Positions 11,796-22,699 of a DNA stretch of 64,000 bases are shown piece by piece. Under the pieces are notes generated by a model that was not told the DNA's origin, searched no databases, and worked only from the letters and a program-made list of their open reading frames with translations. The translations under genes were made by a program, and so were the position numbers. Each line of letters starts with the position of its first letter. Positions within the stretch are counted from its first letter, which is position 1. Source of the stretch: Anthopleura xanthogrammica (Eukaryota; Cnidaria; Anthozoa; Actiniaria; Actiniidae); NCBI GenBank assembly GCA_964019055.1, contig OZ025206.1, positions 1,737,001-1,801,000 of the forward strand, in the 5' to 3' direction.

Positions 11796-12117
11796 AAAGG
11801 GGCACTTGGATGAAAACTAGTACTCCCCATTGAAAGTCCGAATTATTCAAATATTTGAGGATAATATGACTCAATTACTGATTATGAAAACCAGATTGGC
11901 GAAATTTTTAGCCTGGGAGCCACTCGCAGTTGAGAAAATTTGGTTTAAAAACTAAAAGAACAATAGGGTTGAGTAAATGACGTCATTTACTCACAATTTA
12001 GATGCTGAAAAAAATTATAATTTTCATCCGTCAATTTTGACTGTGAAGAAAATATGCTGTTTGGCTACTATTGGGGCCTTAAAGATAAGTTTAACCAAGT
12101 TTCATCCAAGTGCCCGT
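11796..12117. mobile_element. Possible TIR element
   Basis: GGGCACTTGGATGAAA near 11800 and TTTCATCCAAGTGCCC near 12098 are inverted ends. An open frame over 11977-12405 runs out of the element and has no recognised domain, so it is not called as a gene. Confidence 0.4.
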
Positions 12118-12432
12118 TTATCAAGGCGAAAGGTGTCACGTGACCTGTATAAAAAAATTGCGAAAAATTGCGCATGCGTACAATACTGGTTTCAAAAACT
12201 GACTTCAAGCTTTAACATTTTTGTAGAGCTTCGTCAAGCAATTTTGAAAGTCATATTTTCATATTTTTACATTAACAGCACAAAGACGTTCTGGGCTAAT
12301 TTGCATTCAGACTACGAGCATGCGCTGACGTTTTCCACTCGTTTATTTCAAGGGATACTCCCGGCGTACTCAGCAGTAAGATCCATTTGTCCGCTCACAG
12401 TCTAGGAAAAGGGACCGTCGTTCAAAGGCCAA

Positions 12433-12659
12433 AATAATTCACATTTGTACAAGTTTCGAAAGATTTTAAAAACTCATTTATACCAGCAATGTGCTATCAA
12501 GTTTTATAAACTTCCATCTATTCAATCTCTTTAGTATTATGACTTTTTATAGTTTTATAGTTTGTTCTGTTTTGTATCATATCGCAATTCATTATTTATA
12601 GTGTGATAATATGTTAATGAACCTTATTATTATTATTATTATTAATATTATTATTATCG

Positions 12660-12660
<1 letters not shown>
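12433..12660 (+). mobile_element. Degraded LINE 3' end with (ATT)n tail
   Basis: The frame 12433-12534 reads LYKFRKILKTHLYQQ near its start, matching the SFK.KLKTHLF ending of L2/CR1 proteins. An AT-rich 3' UTR and (TTA)n from 12625 follow. The tail then merges into a very long (TAG)n microsatellite, which may have grown from it. Confidence 0.5.
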
Positions 12661-12955
<295 letters not shown>

Positions 12956-13349
12956 GCTTTCAAAGAAAGAAAGCAATTTGTTTGTTTGGAAGTTGGAAGT
13001 TTATTTTTTTAGTGACACAACCGAAAGACTTCGGTGATCTTCAAATTGAGCGCTGTACGCGCACAACCTTGAATTATGAACTGACAAAAAGGCTTTTTCA
13101 GTAGTTCGTATCATTTTACAATTTGTTTTTTACATTCAGAATAAATACATGACGTCTTTGCATTAACCAAGTAATAGTGATAAACGTTTACGAATACAGA
13201 GTTTTCGCACGACCACGTGATGACAGCCATGTTGGATGGCATGAATGATTAAATCATTTTACACGAGAAATATTTCAATTCATCAGGAAATAAAATATCC
13301 ATTTTCTGTCCTCCAAGATGGTTCACATCATGTATTGTCCGAAACCTCT

Positions 13350-13521
13350 ATAGACCTCTTTAGCTGGGCGTTTGGTTTGCTCATTTCAGACCATGCGTCA
13401 TTCCTTTGAGAATAGTATTCTTTAATTGTTTCATTTGCATCCAAACAAAGAAATGATACTCAAGGTAATGACACGTGGTCTGAAATGAGAAAAGCATTAT
13501 GTCCAAGCTAAAGAAGTCTAT
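13350..13521. mobile_element. Palindromic MITE, copy 1
   Basis: Inverted ends TAGACCTCTTTAGCTGGGC and GTCCAAGCTAAAGAAGTCTA, and inner TCATTTCAGACCATGCGTCA versus TGACACGTGGTCTGAAATGA. Same family as 13607-13808 and 20880-21080. Confidence 0.65.
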
Positions 13522-13606
13522 TGGTTTCAGCATGCGTGGTCTCTGTTCTAACATTATGTAGTTGAGATAAGTCGGTAAAGTACGTCGACTCACCCATGAC
13601 CAATCG

Positions 13607-13808
13607 AAATAGATTTTTTTACCTTGAGCCTAATATTTTCCCATTTAATACCACGTGCCATTCTCTTAAGGATAGAATGTTTTGTTCTAGTTGTATCCAT
13701 ATTCATGTGTCTTTTCATGCGCAACCGTTAAACAAAGAAATGATACTCTAGGAAATGACACGTGGTCTGAAATGAGAAAACATTCCACTCAAGGTAAGAG
13801 GTCTAATG
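13607..13808. mobile_element. Palindromic MITE, copy 2
   Basis: Inverted ends ACCTTGAG and CTCAAGGT. Inner AATACCACGTGCCATTCTC versus AATGACACGTGGTCTGAAAT. It shares AAACAAAGAAATGATACTC and CATATTCATGTGTCTT with copies 1 and 3. Confidence 0.65.
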
Positions 13809-13821
13809 GAGTAGTCGACGA

Positions 13822-14446
13822 AGGCTCTTCAAAGCTAACCCTTATCACCGGTATTTGTAGTATGAAGTGAATAGGAGTATTACTCACTTCCCGGCTCACC
13901 CCACCCATGGGGTGATAGCCCATATCAGGTTATCCCCAGCAAGATCTTGCTAGAAATCTCTCAACAGTACTCAACAGTTGCTGGTACCCACTTCTACACC
14001 TGGTTAGAGTGAAGGCACATGAAATTAAAGTATCTTCACCAGGACGCAATGCAATCGCCTGGTCCAGGATTAGAAGTTCAGAGTCTACACAAGTAACCAC
14101 CAGTGTTTCTTTTATAATTCACTCTTCTAAACCCACCAATGGATAATTTCGTTCTCAGTTATTTTAGACTGCAGCCACTTTCTTCCCATACAAGAATGGA
14201 GAATAGACCCCTTGCACTTGACGTCAAAGCAGCTGACAAAACAAAAGAATTTTAATCTCCTGAGAATTGGAAACCTATTGTTTTGGCCTTCAAATTGAGC
14301 TGTATTCCGACGTGCTGCAAGGGGTCTAGTGAGAAGACGTCTTTCCATGTTGGATAGCCTGATCTAAACACGCGGGATGTCGGGAAAACACCAGAGAAGG
14401 GCAGTGGAAATCCAACTATTTATAAGTTCTAAAGGTCTGATATATC
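13822..14446. other. 3' flank of the GPCR, possible old SINE
   Basis: The stretch 13880-14100 (GGTACCCACTTCTACACCTG; AGTGAAGGCACATGAAATTA; CACCAGGACGCAATGCAATC) has the look of a dispersed short repeat, but its family is not identified. No canonical AATAAA for the GPCR was seen close to its stop. Confidence 0.3.
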
Positions 14447-15547
14447 TTACCCCCTCTTGAACGCAGGGTTATTGTAAGATGCGTTAGAATGTGTCTTGTT
14501 GGTGGTAGGAGCGGTCATTTTCATTGTGTAATGTCCTGTGATGACCGCAGCACTAGTCGGCGCTACACGGTTTCGTGGTCTCAGGTGCAAACATGTGCGC
14601 ACACAACGACTGACATTCTTGAAGCCATCACGAAAACTCACGTTAAAGAATGAGTACAGGAATGGATTGATGGCGCTGTTTGCATGAGCCAGGAACAGGG
14701 AAACGAAATAAAAGGCTTTAATGTCTCTAAGACAAGAAATGGCACCCGGTGCAAAGAACATGATGAACTGAAAGACCCACAAAGGCAGCCAACAAGCAGC
14801 AAACACCGCGGTTACTGTGACAAGCATATGGAAGACTTTCTTCCGTGATTTCTGGATTTGCAGCTCGGTTTGGTTGATATGCTCGCCCGGTGCCTTTCGC
14901 TTCCAAAGCGTGTGACAGATTCTAAGGTAAAGAACAGCCATTCCTATAAGAGGCGAGAGATACATCACGGTGAAGAGGATGATAGTGAAGTCTTTTGGTG
15001 CCTGTGCAGGATCGAATGGTGGACCCCACTCCTCGATGCAGTAGTAGTGTCCGTCTGGGTATTGCTTAGATCTTTGTGCTGCGATCAGGGGTGCCATTAT
15101 GCTTAGACTAACAATCCATATTAGAACTACGATGTACTTGGCTTGATCGATACCTGGTCGGCGCCGAAGTGGAGACACGACGCACAAATACCGATCACCA
15201 GTCACTGCTAATAAAGTCAAGACTGAACAAGCTACTGCTACGCTCTGAAGATATACGACCATCTTACAGATAAAGGATCCAAAGATCCAGTGAGATATAT
15301 ACAATTCAGTGATCATATTTGGCATTCCAGTAAATGTTATCAAGATATCGGACGCCGCGAGATTAGCGATGAACCAGTTTGTCATGTTACGTTCTTGGAT
15401 GTTTCGGTACACAACGTAAATGACTGTGCTGTTACCGATGATTGATATTAAAATAATCAATATGTATATTAGCGTCTTGAAGGCCTGGGTCAGCGGTGTT
15501 TCCTTGTACTCGGCACAGGCTGTCGCGGTCGTGTTACTTGTATTCAT
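14447..15547 (-). CDS. Class A (rhodopsin-like) GPCR, neuropeptide-receptor-like, 366 aa
   Basis: Seven-transmembrane G-protein-coupled receptor of the plasma membrane, probably for a neuropeptide. The whole coding sequence is in one exon. Visible landmarks: two N-glycosylation sequons at residues 2 and 5; TM1 with the GN pair (N39); TM2 LAASD (D67); the TM3 cysteine C94 and its extracellular-loop-2 partner C170; DRY at 118-120 after TM3; the TM4 tryptophan W144; a TM5 proline near 199; CWLP at 252-255 in TM6; NPFLY at 294-298 in TM7; then a cytoplasmic tail with cysteines (315, 319) that could be palmitoylated. All hallmark residues are intact. The overall pattern resembles the neuropeptide FF/NPY/QRFP-type peptide receptors, but cnidarian receptors expand independently, so a ligand cannot be named. 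Upstream of the ATG the minus strand reads TTTTTCACAG (15571-15580), a good 3' splice site, so a 5'-UTR intron is likely. Confidence 0.92.
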   Translation of the reverse strand: MNTSNTTATACAEYKETPLTQAFKTLIYILIILISIIGNSTVIYVVYRNIQERNMTNWFIANLAASDILITFTGMPNMITELYISHWIFGSFICKMVVYLQSVAVACSVLTLLAVTGDRYLCVVSPLRRRPGIDQAKYIVVLIWIVSLSIMAPLIAAQRSKQYPDGHYYCIEEWGPPFDPAQAPKDFTIILFTVMYLSPLIGMAVLYLRICHTLWKRKAPGEHINQTELQIQKSRKKVFHMLVTVTAVFAACWLPLWVFQFIMFFAPGAISCLRDIKAFYFVSLFLAHANSAINPFLYSFFNVSFRDGFKNVSRCVRTCLHLRPRNRVAPTSAAVITGHYTMKMTAPTTNKTHSNASYNNPAFKRG

Positions 15548-15570
15548 TCTCTGGTTTCTTCTATCAATTT

Positions 15571-15580
15571 CTGTGAAAAA
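15571..15580 (-). promoter_or_regulatory. Putative 3' splice site of a 5'-UTR intron of the GPCR
   Basis: On the minus strand TTTTTCACAG ends 23 nt before the ATG at 15547. It is preceded by a pyrimidine/A-rich tract. There is no ATG between this site and the start codon. A noncoding first exon further upstream is inferred, not located. Confidence 0.5.
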
Positions 15581-15897
15581 ATAAAATTTAATTTTAAGTT
15601 AATATGAAATTGTAGTCATGCATGCTGCGAGATTAATTGCATTTAAACTTATCCGTCTCGTTGCACGTTAATTAAACGAAGGGTTGAGATGTGATAAATT
15701 TCTCAGTAAAAATAATTAAAATAAATTTATTAAGATTGACTTTTTAAACTGGTTAAATAAATTAAAATGAGTTCGAAATGTGAAATTTAATTGAATTTTT
15801 TTTTTTGACTCAAATCATTGAGTATTTTATTTACTGAGTTAGTTAAAAGTGACCGAGTCGAGAAATTAAGAGAGAGAAAATATCGACCTAATACTAA

Positions 15898-16263
15898 AGG
15901 AGCGATTACATATTTTCTGCAATTTTTCTCGCGACGGCGTTGCGATACAAGTTGCATGAAGCATACCCTGGATTCCAGAGGGGCTTGTCTTTTATAGGGA
16001 GAAAGCCGCAACCTTTCGCTCCTCGCAAAATAGTCTCGTCGCTCCGCTCCTCGCATAGACAATGAATGGTACATGAACTATTGTTGCGTGTAACCAACAA
16101 TGCAATTTGAAAAATGTTGTGAGACAAGTTGCAGCAATAGATTGTTCCTACTTTTGTCAACGATTGACTCTGCGTATAGAACCGTCTAAACCCACTTGCA
16201 ACACGTGTCACAACGCCGTTGCGAGACAAGTTGCAGAGAAAATTGCTTCGTGTAATCGCGCCC
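15898..16263. mobile_element. Harbinger-like MITE upstream of the GPCR
   Basis: The ends AGGAGCGATTACA (15898) and TGTAATCGCGCCC (to 16263) are inverted, and both sides are flanked by TAA. Further inverted segments (around 15925-15960 and 16200-16250) share the GCAACTTGTCNCGCAAC theme with the larger element at 42558-43406, which suggests the same family. No coding capacity. It starts about 325 bp upstream of the GPCR 5' splice acceptor. Confidence 0.65.
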
Positions 16264-16269
16264 TAAAAC

Positions 16270-17013
16270 ATGTTAGAACATTGTTCAGAGTTACGCTTAC
16301 AACTCAAATTGCAACTAAAATTATAACTGCAGCTAAATTCATAAAAATACGCCTACAATTACAATTACTACTCATACTTCACCTATAGGACTCAAATCAC
16401 GACTCAACTTACAACTACAAAAAACTAAAATTACAAATACTACTAAAATAAAACTACGAATGAATTCCATCTCAGGGGAATAGAATTATAACTAACAGTA
16501 AAAATACACCTAAAAACTAAAATCACAACTAGACTCACAACTACGATCGACTAGAAATAAAACTACGAGCTACAAATACAACTGAAAATTGATCAATCCC
16601 ATTTATCATATGAATCCTAAATCCTATCACTTAGACTTCCAACCCTTTTACTCGCCTCTCCTTCTACTCCTTGTCTTCGCCAACTAGATATTTAATCTGA
16701 CAGAAAAGTTGAATATTACTCCTTTTCGCGGCGGAAATATGACTACAAATTCGTAAAAAAAAAAAATGATCAGCTAGTATCGATCAATCAAGACATGTCG
16801 AGATGTGTCTCGACTCTTGAATAGTAGTGAGTATACTTATATTAGAGAGATATGACTGGTTATCGCTAGTTTCGTTCATTTAATATGTATGATGTGCATA
16901 GCCTGGTTAACTGGTATTGTTCCTTAATTGCTTTTTACAAGGGTCTTATCCATGATTCTGGTAGTTATGATAAAATATATATATATAACCAAGAGAGCAT
17001 AAATAAGAGAAGG
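16270..17013. other. No gene; ACAACTACAA-type low complexity
   Basis: 16290-16600 is a degenerate array of ACTACAAT/AACTACAA words with almost no G on the plus strand. No gene. Confidence 0.5.
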
Positions 17014-17431
17014 AAACTTCTTAATACCGCGCGCGTCATGTGAATTCCCGGTTGGGCTATTTTTAGCATCCAAATTCGTTTGTTTTTTAATTTTTTGATG
17101 GCGTAGACGTGAGCGCGAGCGCTCAAAAACCAACATACTTTTCGTCGATTTTTCTCACTTTTTTCGACAAAATCTATTAGATAAAGCAAAAAGATCAGGA
17201 TTGGCTATGTTCTGTTCTCTGATAACACACGACTGAGGCTGTTGAACACTCAAAAAGACGCGAAATTTATGTTTTCCCCAAAAATCTTTACATGCTTTGG
17301 CTACTTCCAGGTTTGGATGAAGCACACAATTTTTGACGCACAGGAGTAGGCATGGCGAAAATAGAGTTTATGCGAATGCTAAAAATAGCCCAACCGGGAA
17401 TTCACATGGCGCGCGCGATATTAAGAAGTTT
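17014..17431. mobile_element. TIR element with long GC-rich termini
   Basis: Left arm 17014-17070 and right arm 17376-17431 are inverted copies (ACTTCTTAATA, GCGCGCG, CATGTGAATTCCCGGTTGGG, CTATTTTTAGCAT) over about 56 bp with few mismatches. About 300 bp between them shows no recognised coding frame. The target duplication is not clear. Confidence 0.7.
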
Positions 17432-17509
17432 TATATATAACAAAAAGCGACAAAAGATAACGCGATAGTAGCCTTCAAAAAAAACAGGCTTTAAAAAAAA
17501 AATTAATGA

Positions 17510-17695
17510 AAAAGAAGTAAAAAGAAGCGAAAGGAAAGGAAAAAAACCCGGAAAGAAATGGAAATAAAAGGAAAGAAAGAAAAGAATAGAAAACGAAGGG
17601 AAAGGAGAAAAGGAAGGGAGGGACAAAAACGAAAGGAAAAGAAAGAAAAGCAAAGGAAACGAAAGGACGGAAATAGAAACGAAGGGAGAGACTTA
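17510..17695. repeat. Purine-rich GGAAA tract
   Basis: About 185 bp of imperfect GAAAGGAAA/GAAACGAAAGG repeats with almost only purines on the plus strand. It can form triplex-type structure in principle. No gene. Confidence 0.8.
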
Positions 17696-17699
17696 CCAG

Positions 17700-18690
17700 A
17701 AAACAAAGCCCTGAAAATATTCATTTACTCTTTGAAAAATCTAGTTTTCAATTCGCCAGCTGCGTTAGACTGAAGTCTGTTGCAGCAAATCTTATCAGTA
17801 TCTTTCTTAAATCAATTTGAATTGTGTCCAACATACAGGAGACTTTTGCTTTATAATCTAGTTTTCATTCACAATAAATGACCTAATGTAATGAGTCAAG
17901 TTGTCTTGCGATGAATATCTCGAAAAAAATTCCATCTAACAAAGAAAAAGGATGGTAAACTATATGAATGAAAAAGCAAAATGTCATCAAAACTGGTGAT
18001 CACAATTTATATATTACAAGAAAAGCCTCTTGTGATAGAAAAATCGAATTAATAATCCCTTCACTAAAATTTCTAAGCAATGATAAACTTTCTATTTTAT
18101 CGTATCGAACATATTCTGTCGACGCCTGGGCCTGTTTCTCTCGTGTCTGGCATTTTTAGCATGCGCAGTTTATGGCGATTTTTGAGCGATTTTGGTCATA
18201 GTCAAGAATATGTTTAAGGCTTACCTTGTAAATTTTTATTCCGCAAAGATCGCAGCAAAAATCACCAGTGTATAAACGGGCCTTTATACAATGGACAGAT
18301 GTCACGTTATTTGAATAGCAAGTTTATCATGTCGACAAAAGCAAGACTGAAAAGATAATGGAACGAGGTTAAGTGAAACACGACATGTGAAACCGACACA
18401 CCAACGCCGGAGTGTTTGCCAGAGATATATTTGCGGAAAGAGAAGTCCAAGAATTGTTTAAAAATTAGATGGAATGCTTATAATGGTTGTTTTTTTTGGG
18501 GAGCGTTTTCGCTGAGTTTTTATTTCCAAATGCTCCAGAGTTGAACAGTTTGGCCGGCCACAGCTTATGAGCTGTTTGAGTTTGCTACTGCGCATGCCCA
18601 AACAAATATTTGCCAGACTTTTAAACTAGTTTTATGCACCGTGTTTGCTTTATCTGTTATCTACGTTTCCTTTAAATCAACAGTATTGCT

Positions 18691-18778
<88 letters not shown>

Positions 18779-20879
18779 AAATGCCATGCCATAAACTCAA
18801 GCAAGTTCTCGATTTTTCAATTTTTCCTGACTGTACTGGATGCTTGCTAATCGAAAGAATTCTTACTAAAATCGTATATATTTTCACTGATATTTATTTC
18901 TTTCGTGCTCACTGAACGTTTGACGATTTTTCCATATGAACGAAAGAAAATTTGCTATTCGATTCGCTATGCAATACACATTCAGTAATAAGATTTATGT
19001 CCAGCTTTTGGGCAGTTGAATTAAACCCTTTTTAACAAACGAAATTTTGAGGCCAATTAAATAAAAAGAAATACAAACATCACGCCAAAAATAACCACTT
19101 AAACTAGTTAGATTATCCATCTTTCTTTACTCCCACCGCAAAACTATCTTCTATATAATTATTTACAATATGGTTAATTCTTTCCATCGATTTTTACTCC
19201 CGATTTTAGGAAAAGTCAGCAGTTCAAGGGCGGAGAATGTAAAGTATATAGTTAATGATGAATCTCAAACTGATTGAATAATCCTTACACCAAGTATCGA
19301 ACAGACATATCTAATTGACTAATATATCTTTCTTAAAAATATACTTACGCTAGAATAATTGCTTTCCGTTAAAAACCTGAGTAACTCCAAAATGTATCCG
19401 TGATTTTTGGCTCCTAGAGTCCTTTGCCTCGTATTTTCTTGTGCTATGGCTTTTTGTTTTAAAAAAATGATATACTTAATGTTCGTCCGATATTTTTACG
19501 CCCCGAGGACTTCCTTTATGAACCAATTAGCAAAGTGGAGCCATAGTGTTGTTTTAGCTGTTGGAAGGACTCTGACAGATGCAACAAAAGGATATTGCGT
19601 CTATTTATTTTTAAGACACGTACGAAAACAAAGAAAAAAGTACTTTAAGCACGATTGATATCAAGTGAAAATGGGGTAAAAAGTTAAAATATCGTAACAA
19701 ATGCCTCAGGTAAGGCCTGCGAGATTTTTTAAAAATTTCAAAAATGTAAAGCTCTTTTCTAGCACCGGAACCCTCAAGTTATACACTCCTTTGAAGTCTT
19801 TCTTTAAGAATTTTTTTTAAAGGAACCGAGCTTTACAAAATCTGATTGTTTTGATGTTATGTTTTGGGGAGAAGTTAATGAAACACGATATGTGGAAAGA
19901 CTGAGGAATATCTCTAGAGACTCGAGACGTCGACTCAAATGTTAAGGAAAAAAATCTGTTTACAAAAGTACCCTCTTTTTTTTCAGCGTTTATTTTTTGA
20001 ATTTTAGTTCCGATTTTTAATTCCTGTTTTTGATGTTCTAATCAATTCCACCCCGTTTTCTTGTATTAAGGCAGTACGCAAGCTTCCCATTGCTTTCTCC
20101 CTCCCTCGCTCCCTCGCTCCCTCCCTCCTTCCCTCCCTGCCTCCCCCTCTCTCTGCAGCTCAACTCTCTTTTCTCTCTTTTCCATCCTTGCATGTTTTTT
20201 TTTCTATATTCTTGACTTGGTCGAGTTCACTTGATAAATTAGAACGCTTAATGTATCATACGCTGATAGTTATTGTACAATATTTTAGATATTATTTTCC
20301 TTACACTGTAGGGCAGCGATTCATTCTCTTGAATACTATTTCTTTATTTATCTATTAACGTAAAAATTTTCCCAATAAGTTGAAAAATGGAAAAAAAAAT
20401 TAAAGAAGCCTTCTATTGAGTGTTATTTCTTTCTTAACTCATCAGAATAGGATTGTTGTTTACAAAAGATTTAGGTAATATAGTACTTAGGTGGGTGATC
20501 TAGAAGGCGATAAGTACGTCAAACATTAACAAGCGTGATTTTCAAAAGGAAATTGATTTTGGCCGGAAAACGTGCTTGGTACTTGGCTGTCCAATTAAAA
20601 GGAATATTTGACGTAATCAAAGGCTTTTTGGAGGATTCTAGAAAGAAGGCAACCTAGGAGAATTAACGAATTGCTGCCGGTAATAATAGGTAATCAGAGT
20701 ATCATTAGGACGTACTGGATGGCTCTATAACCTGCGGGCTTGATCAAGTCTTTATCCACCAGTTCTGGCAACAAGAAGTAAAGGAAAAAATAAATCTAAG
20801 AACAGACGAGAGGTTGAAGATCTTCTGGTGGTAATGATTATTCGATGATTAAAGTACATGATCCTTTATGTCTTATTTG
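17700..20879. other. Gene-poor
   Basis: AT-rich, with the (AAAG)n run and a CCCTC-rich tract at 20098-20155. No exon set or RNA gene recognised. Confidence 0.45.
18690..18780. repeat. (AAAG)n microsatellite
   Basis: About 23 uninterrupted GAAA units. Confidence 0.95.
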
Positions 20880-21080
20880 CAATATACCTTTTTACCTTGG
20901 GCGTAATGTTTTTCCATTTCAGACCACGTGTCATTCTCTTGAGAATAAGATCCTTTGTTTGAGTTGTATCTATATTCATGTGTCTTCTCATGTGCAACCG
21001 TTAAACAAAGAAATGATACTCCAGGGAATGACACGTCTGAAATGGGAAAACATTTTCCCCAAACTAGAAAGATCTATTTT
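20880..21080. mobile_element. Palindromic MITE, copy 3
   Basis: Contains CATTTCAGACCACGTGTCAT and AATGACACGTCTGAAATGG as inverted arms plus GTTAAACAAAGAAATGATAC, as in the two copies near 13.4-13.8 kb. It directly precedes a (TTTC)n run. Confidence 0.65.
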
Positions 21081-21126
21081 GGTTGTGTTATGTATCATTT
21101 TGGAATACATTCTCTTTACTCAGATT

Positions 21127-21182
<56 letters not shown>

Positions 21183-21183
21183 T
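21127..21183. repeat. (TTTC)n microsatellite
   Basis: About 14 TTTC units directly after a MITE copy. Confidence 0.95.
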
Positions 21184-21394
21184 ACCAAAGAAAAAATTAA
21201 ATTTAGAACCCCTCAAAGGCACTTTTGTTTATGAATCCTACATCATGCATCTGCGCATGCTCATAGTTCGTATGCAAATTAGTTCAAACCATGTTCGTCA
21301 TATTGTAAAAATATATGTTAAATCTTATTTGACTTTCAAGCTTGCCTGATAAATAGATTTCTTTGAGTCGTTCCACCACTTTTGCACTAATTGG

Positions 21395-21950
21395 GGACAC
21401 TTTTCACTCACACACACTACCACTACATTCAGTATTCTATCCACACAACACTCACTCACATGCTGATAGTTTCACTCACACACACTACCACTACATTCAG
21501 TATTCTATCCACACAACACTCACTCACATGTTGATAGTTTTACACACACACACTACCACTACATTCAATATTCTATCCACACAACACTCACTCACATGTT
21601 GATAGTTTTACTCACACACACTACCACTACATTCAATATTCTATCCACACAACACTCACTCACATGTTGATAGTTTCACTCACACACACTACCACTACAT
21701 TCAATATTCTATCCACACAACACTCACTCACATGTTGATAGTTTTACTCACACACACTACCACTACATTCAATATTCTATCCACACAACACTCACTCACA
21801 TGTTGATAGTTTCACTCACACACACTACCACTACATTCAACATTCTATCCACACAACACTCACTCACATGTTTATAGTTTAACTCACACACACTAACACT
21901 ACTGTACATTCAGTATTCTATCCACACAACACTCACTCACATGTTGATTT
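21395..21950. repeat. 68-bp minisatellite, about 8 copies
   Basis: The unit contains ACACACTACCACTACATTCA and CACACAACACTCACTCACAT with GTTGATAGTTT. The start-to-start distance is 68 bp for successive copies (for example 21461, 21529, 21597). Copies differ by a few substitutions only, so the array is young. A SINE fragment abuts its right end. Confidence 0.9.
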
Positions 21951-21951
21951 T

Positions 21952-22020
21952 TACGGAGGGAGGAAACCGGGGTACCCGGAGACAACCCTCGTAGCAGAGG
22001 AGAGAACATTACATCAAACA
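21952..22020 (-). mobile_element. SINE fragment next to the 68-bp satellite
   Basis: Minus strand: CTCTCCTCTGCTACGAGGG then TGTCTCCGGGTACCCCGG, the same SINE body as at 41753, truncated. It abuts the end of the 68-bp tandem repeat within a few bases. Confidence 0.55.
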
Positions 22021-22464
22021 AACTAACAGTTTGTTGGTCTCCAAAAAGAATAATAAAAAGATGATTTTTTTGCACATTCGGAGAAAACAAAAACCAACGC
22101 TCTTGGATTCTTGGGAAAGTTGTCAAACTGCACACATGCGCAAACGGCTAGTGTCAACTGTAACGAGGCGTAAAACGCAGAGCAAGTTTCTATGCCAATA
22201 TTATCCCGGTTTTCGGCAGGCATATGCCGTGATCTTATGCACGTTCTAACTGAACCATGAAGTAACTTTAATTTGTGTCAACGGTGCATTAGTGCAATTT
22301 CCCTTTCATTTCATTCATATACAATTACTGTAACCTAGACAATGTATCAGTTTAGACAAATATCCAGGGTTGCTTTTACTGTGATCCGAATTCCTGTCAA
22401 GCAGGAAACTTTGAAAGCCTGTTTTGACTTATAAACACGTTAGAAATAAATATATCTTTTCCAA

Positions 22465-22614
22465 ATTAAGAAAGACAGAAAGGAAGAAAGGAAGAAAGGA
22501 AGAAAGAAAGAAAGAAAGAAAGAAAAAAAGTAAGAAAGAAAGAAAGAAAAAAAGAAAAAAGAAAAAAGAAAGAAAGAAAGAAAGAAAGAAAGGAAGAAAG
22601 AAAGAAAGAAAGAG

Positions 22615-22649
<35 letters not shown>

Positions 22650-22695
22650 GAGAAAAAACGAAAGAAAGAGCTAGAGAAAGAAAGAAAGAAATCGA
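22465..22695. repeat. Long (AAAG)n-type purine tract
   Basis: About 230 bp of GAAA, GGAA and GAGA units, all purine except a few interruptions. Lys/Arg- and Phe/Ser-rich frames here are artefacts. Confidence 0.9.
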
Positions 22696-22699
22696 AAGT

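Noticed and set aside
11977..12405. 142-codon frame
   Set aside because: No recognisable domain, overlaps one end of a TIR-like element, no coding signature.
14858..15106. 82-codon plus-strand frame
   Set aside because: Antisense shadow of the first GPCR.
19407..19658. 83-codon frame
   Set aside because: Lacks an ATG at its start, no recognisable domain and no supporting splice or promoter signals.
21395..21950. CRISPR-like array
   Set aside because: The 68-bp units repeat end to end without unique spacers; it is a minisatellite in eukaryotic DNA.
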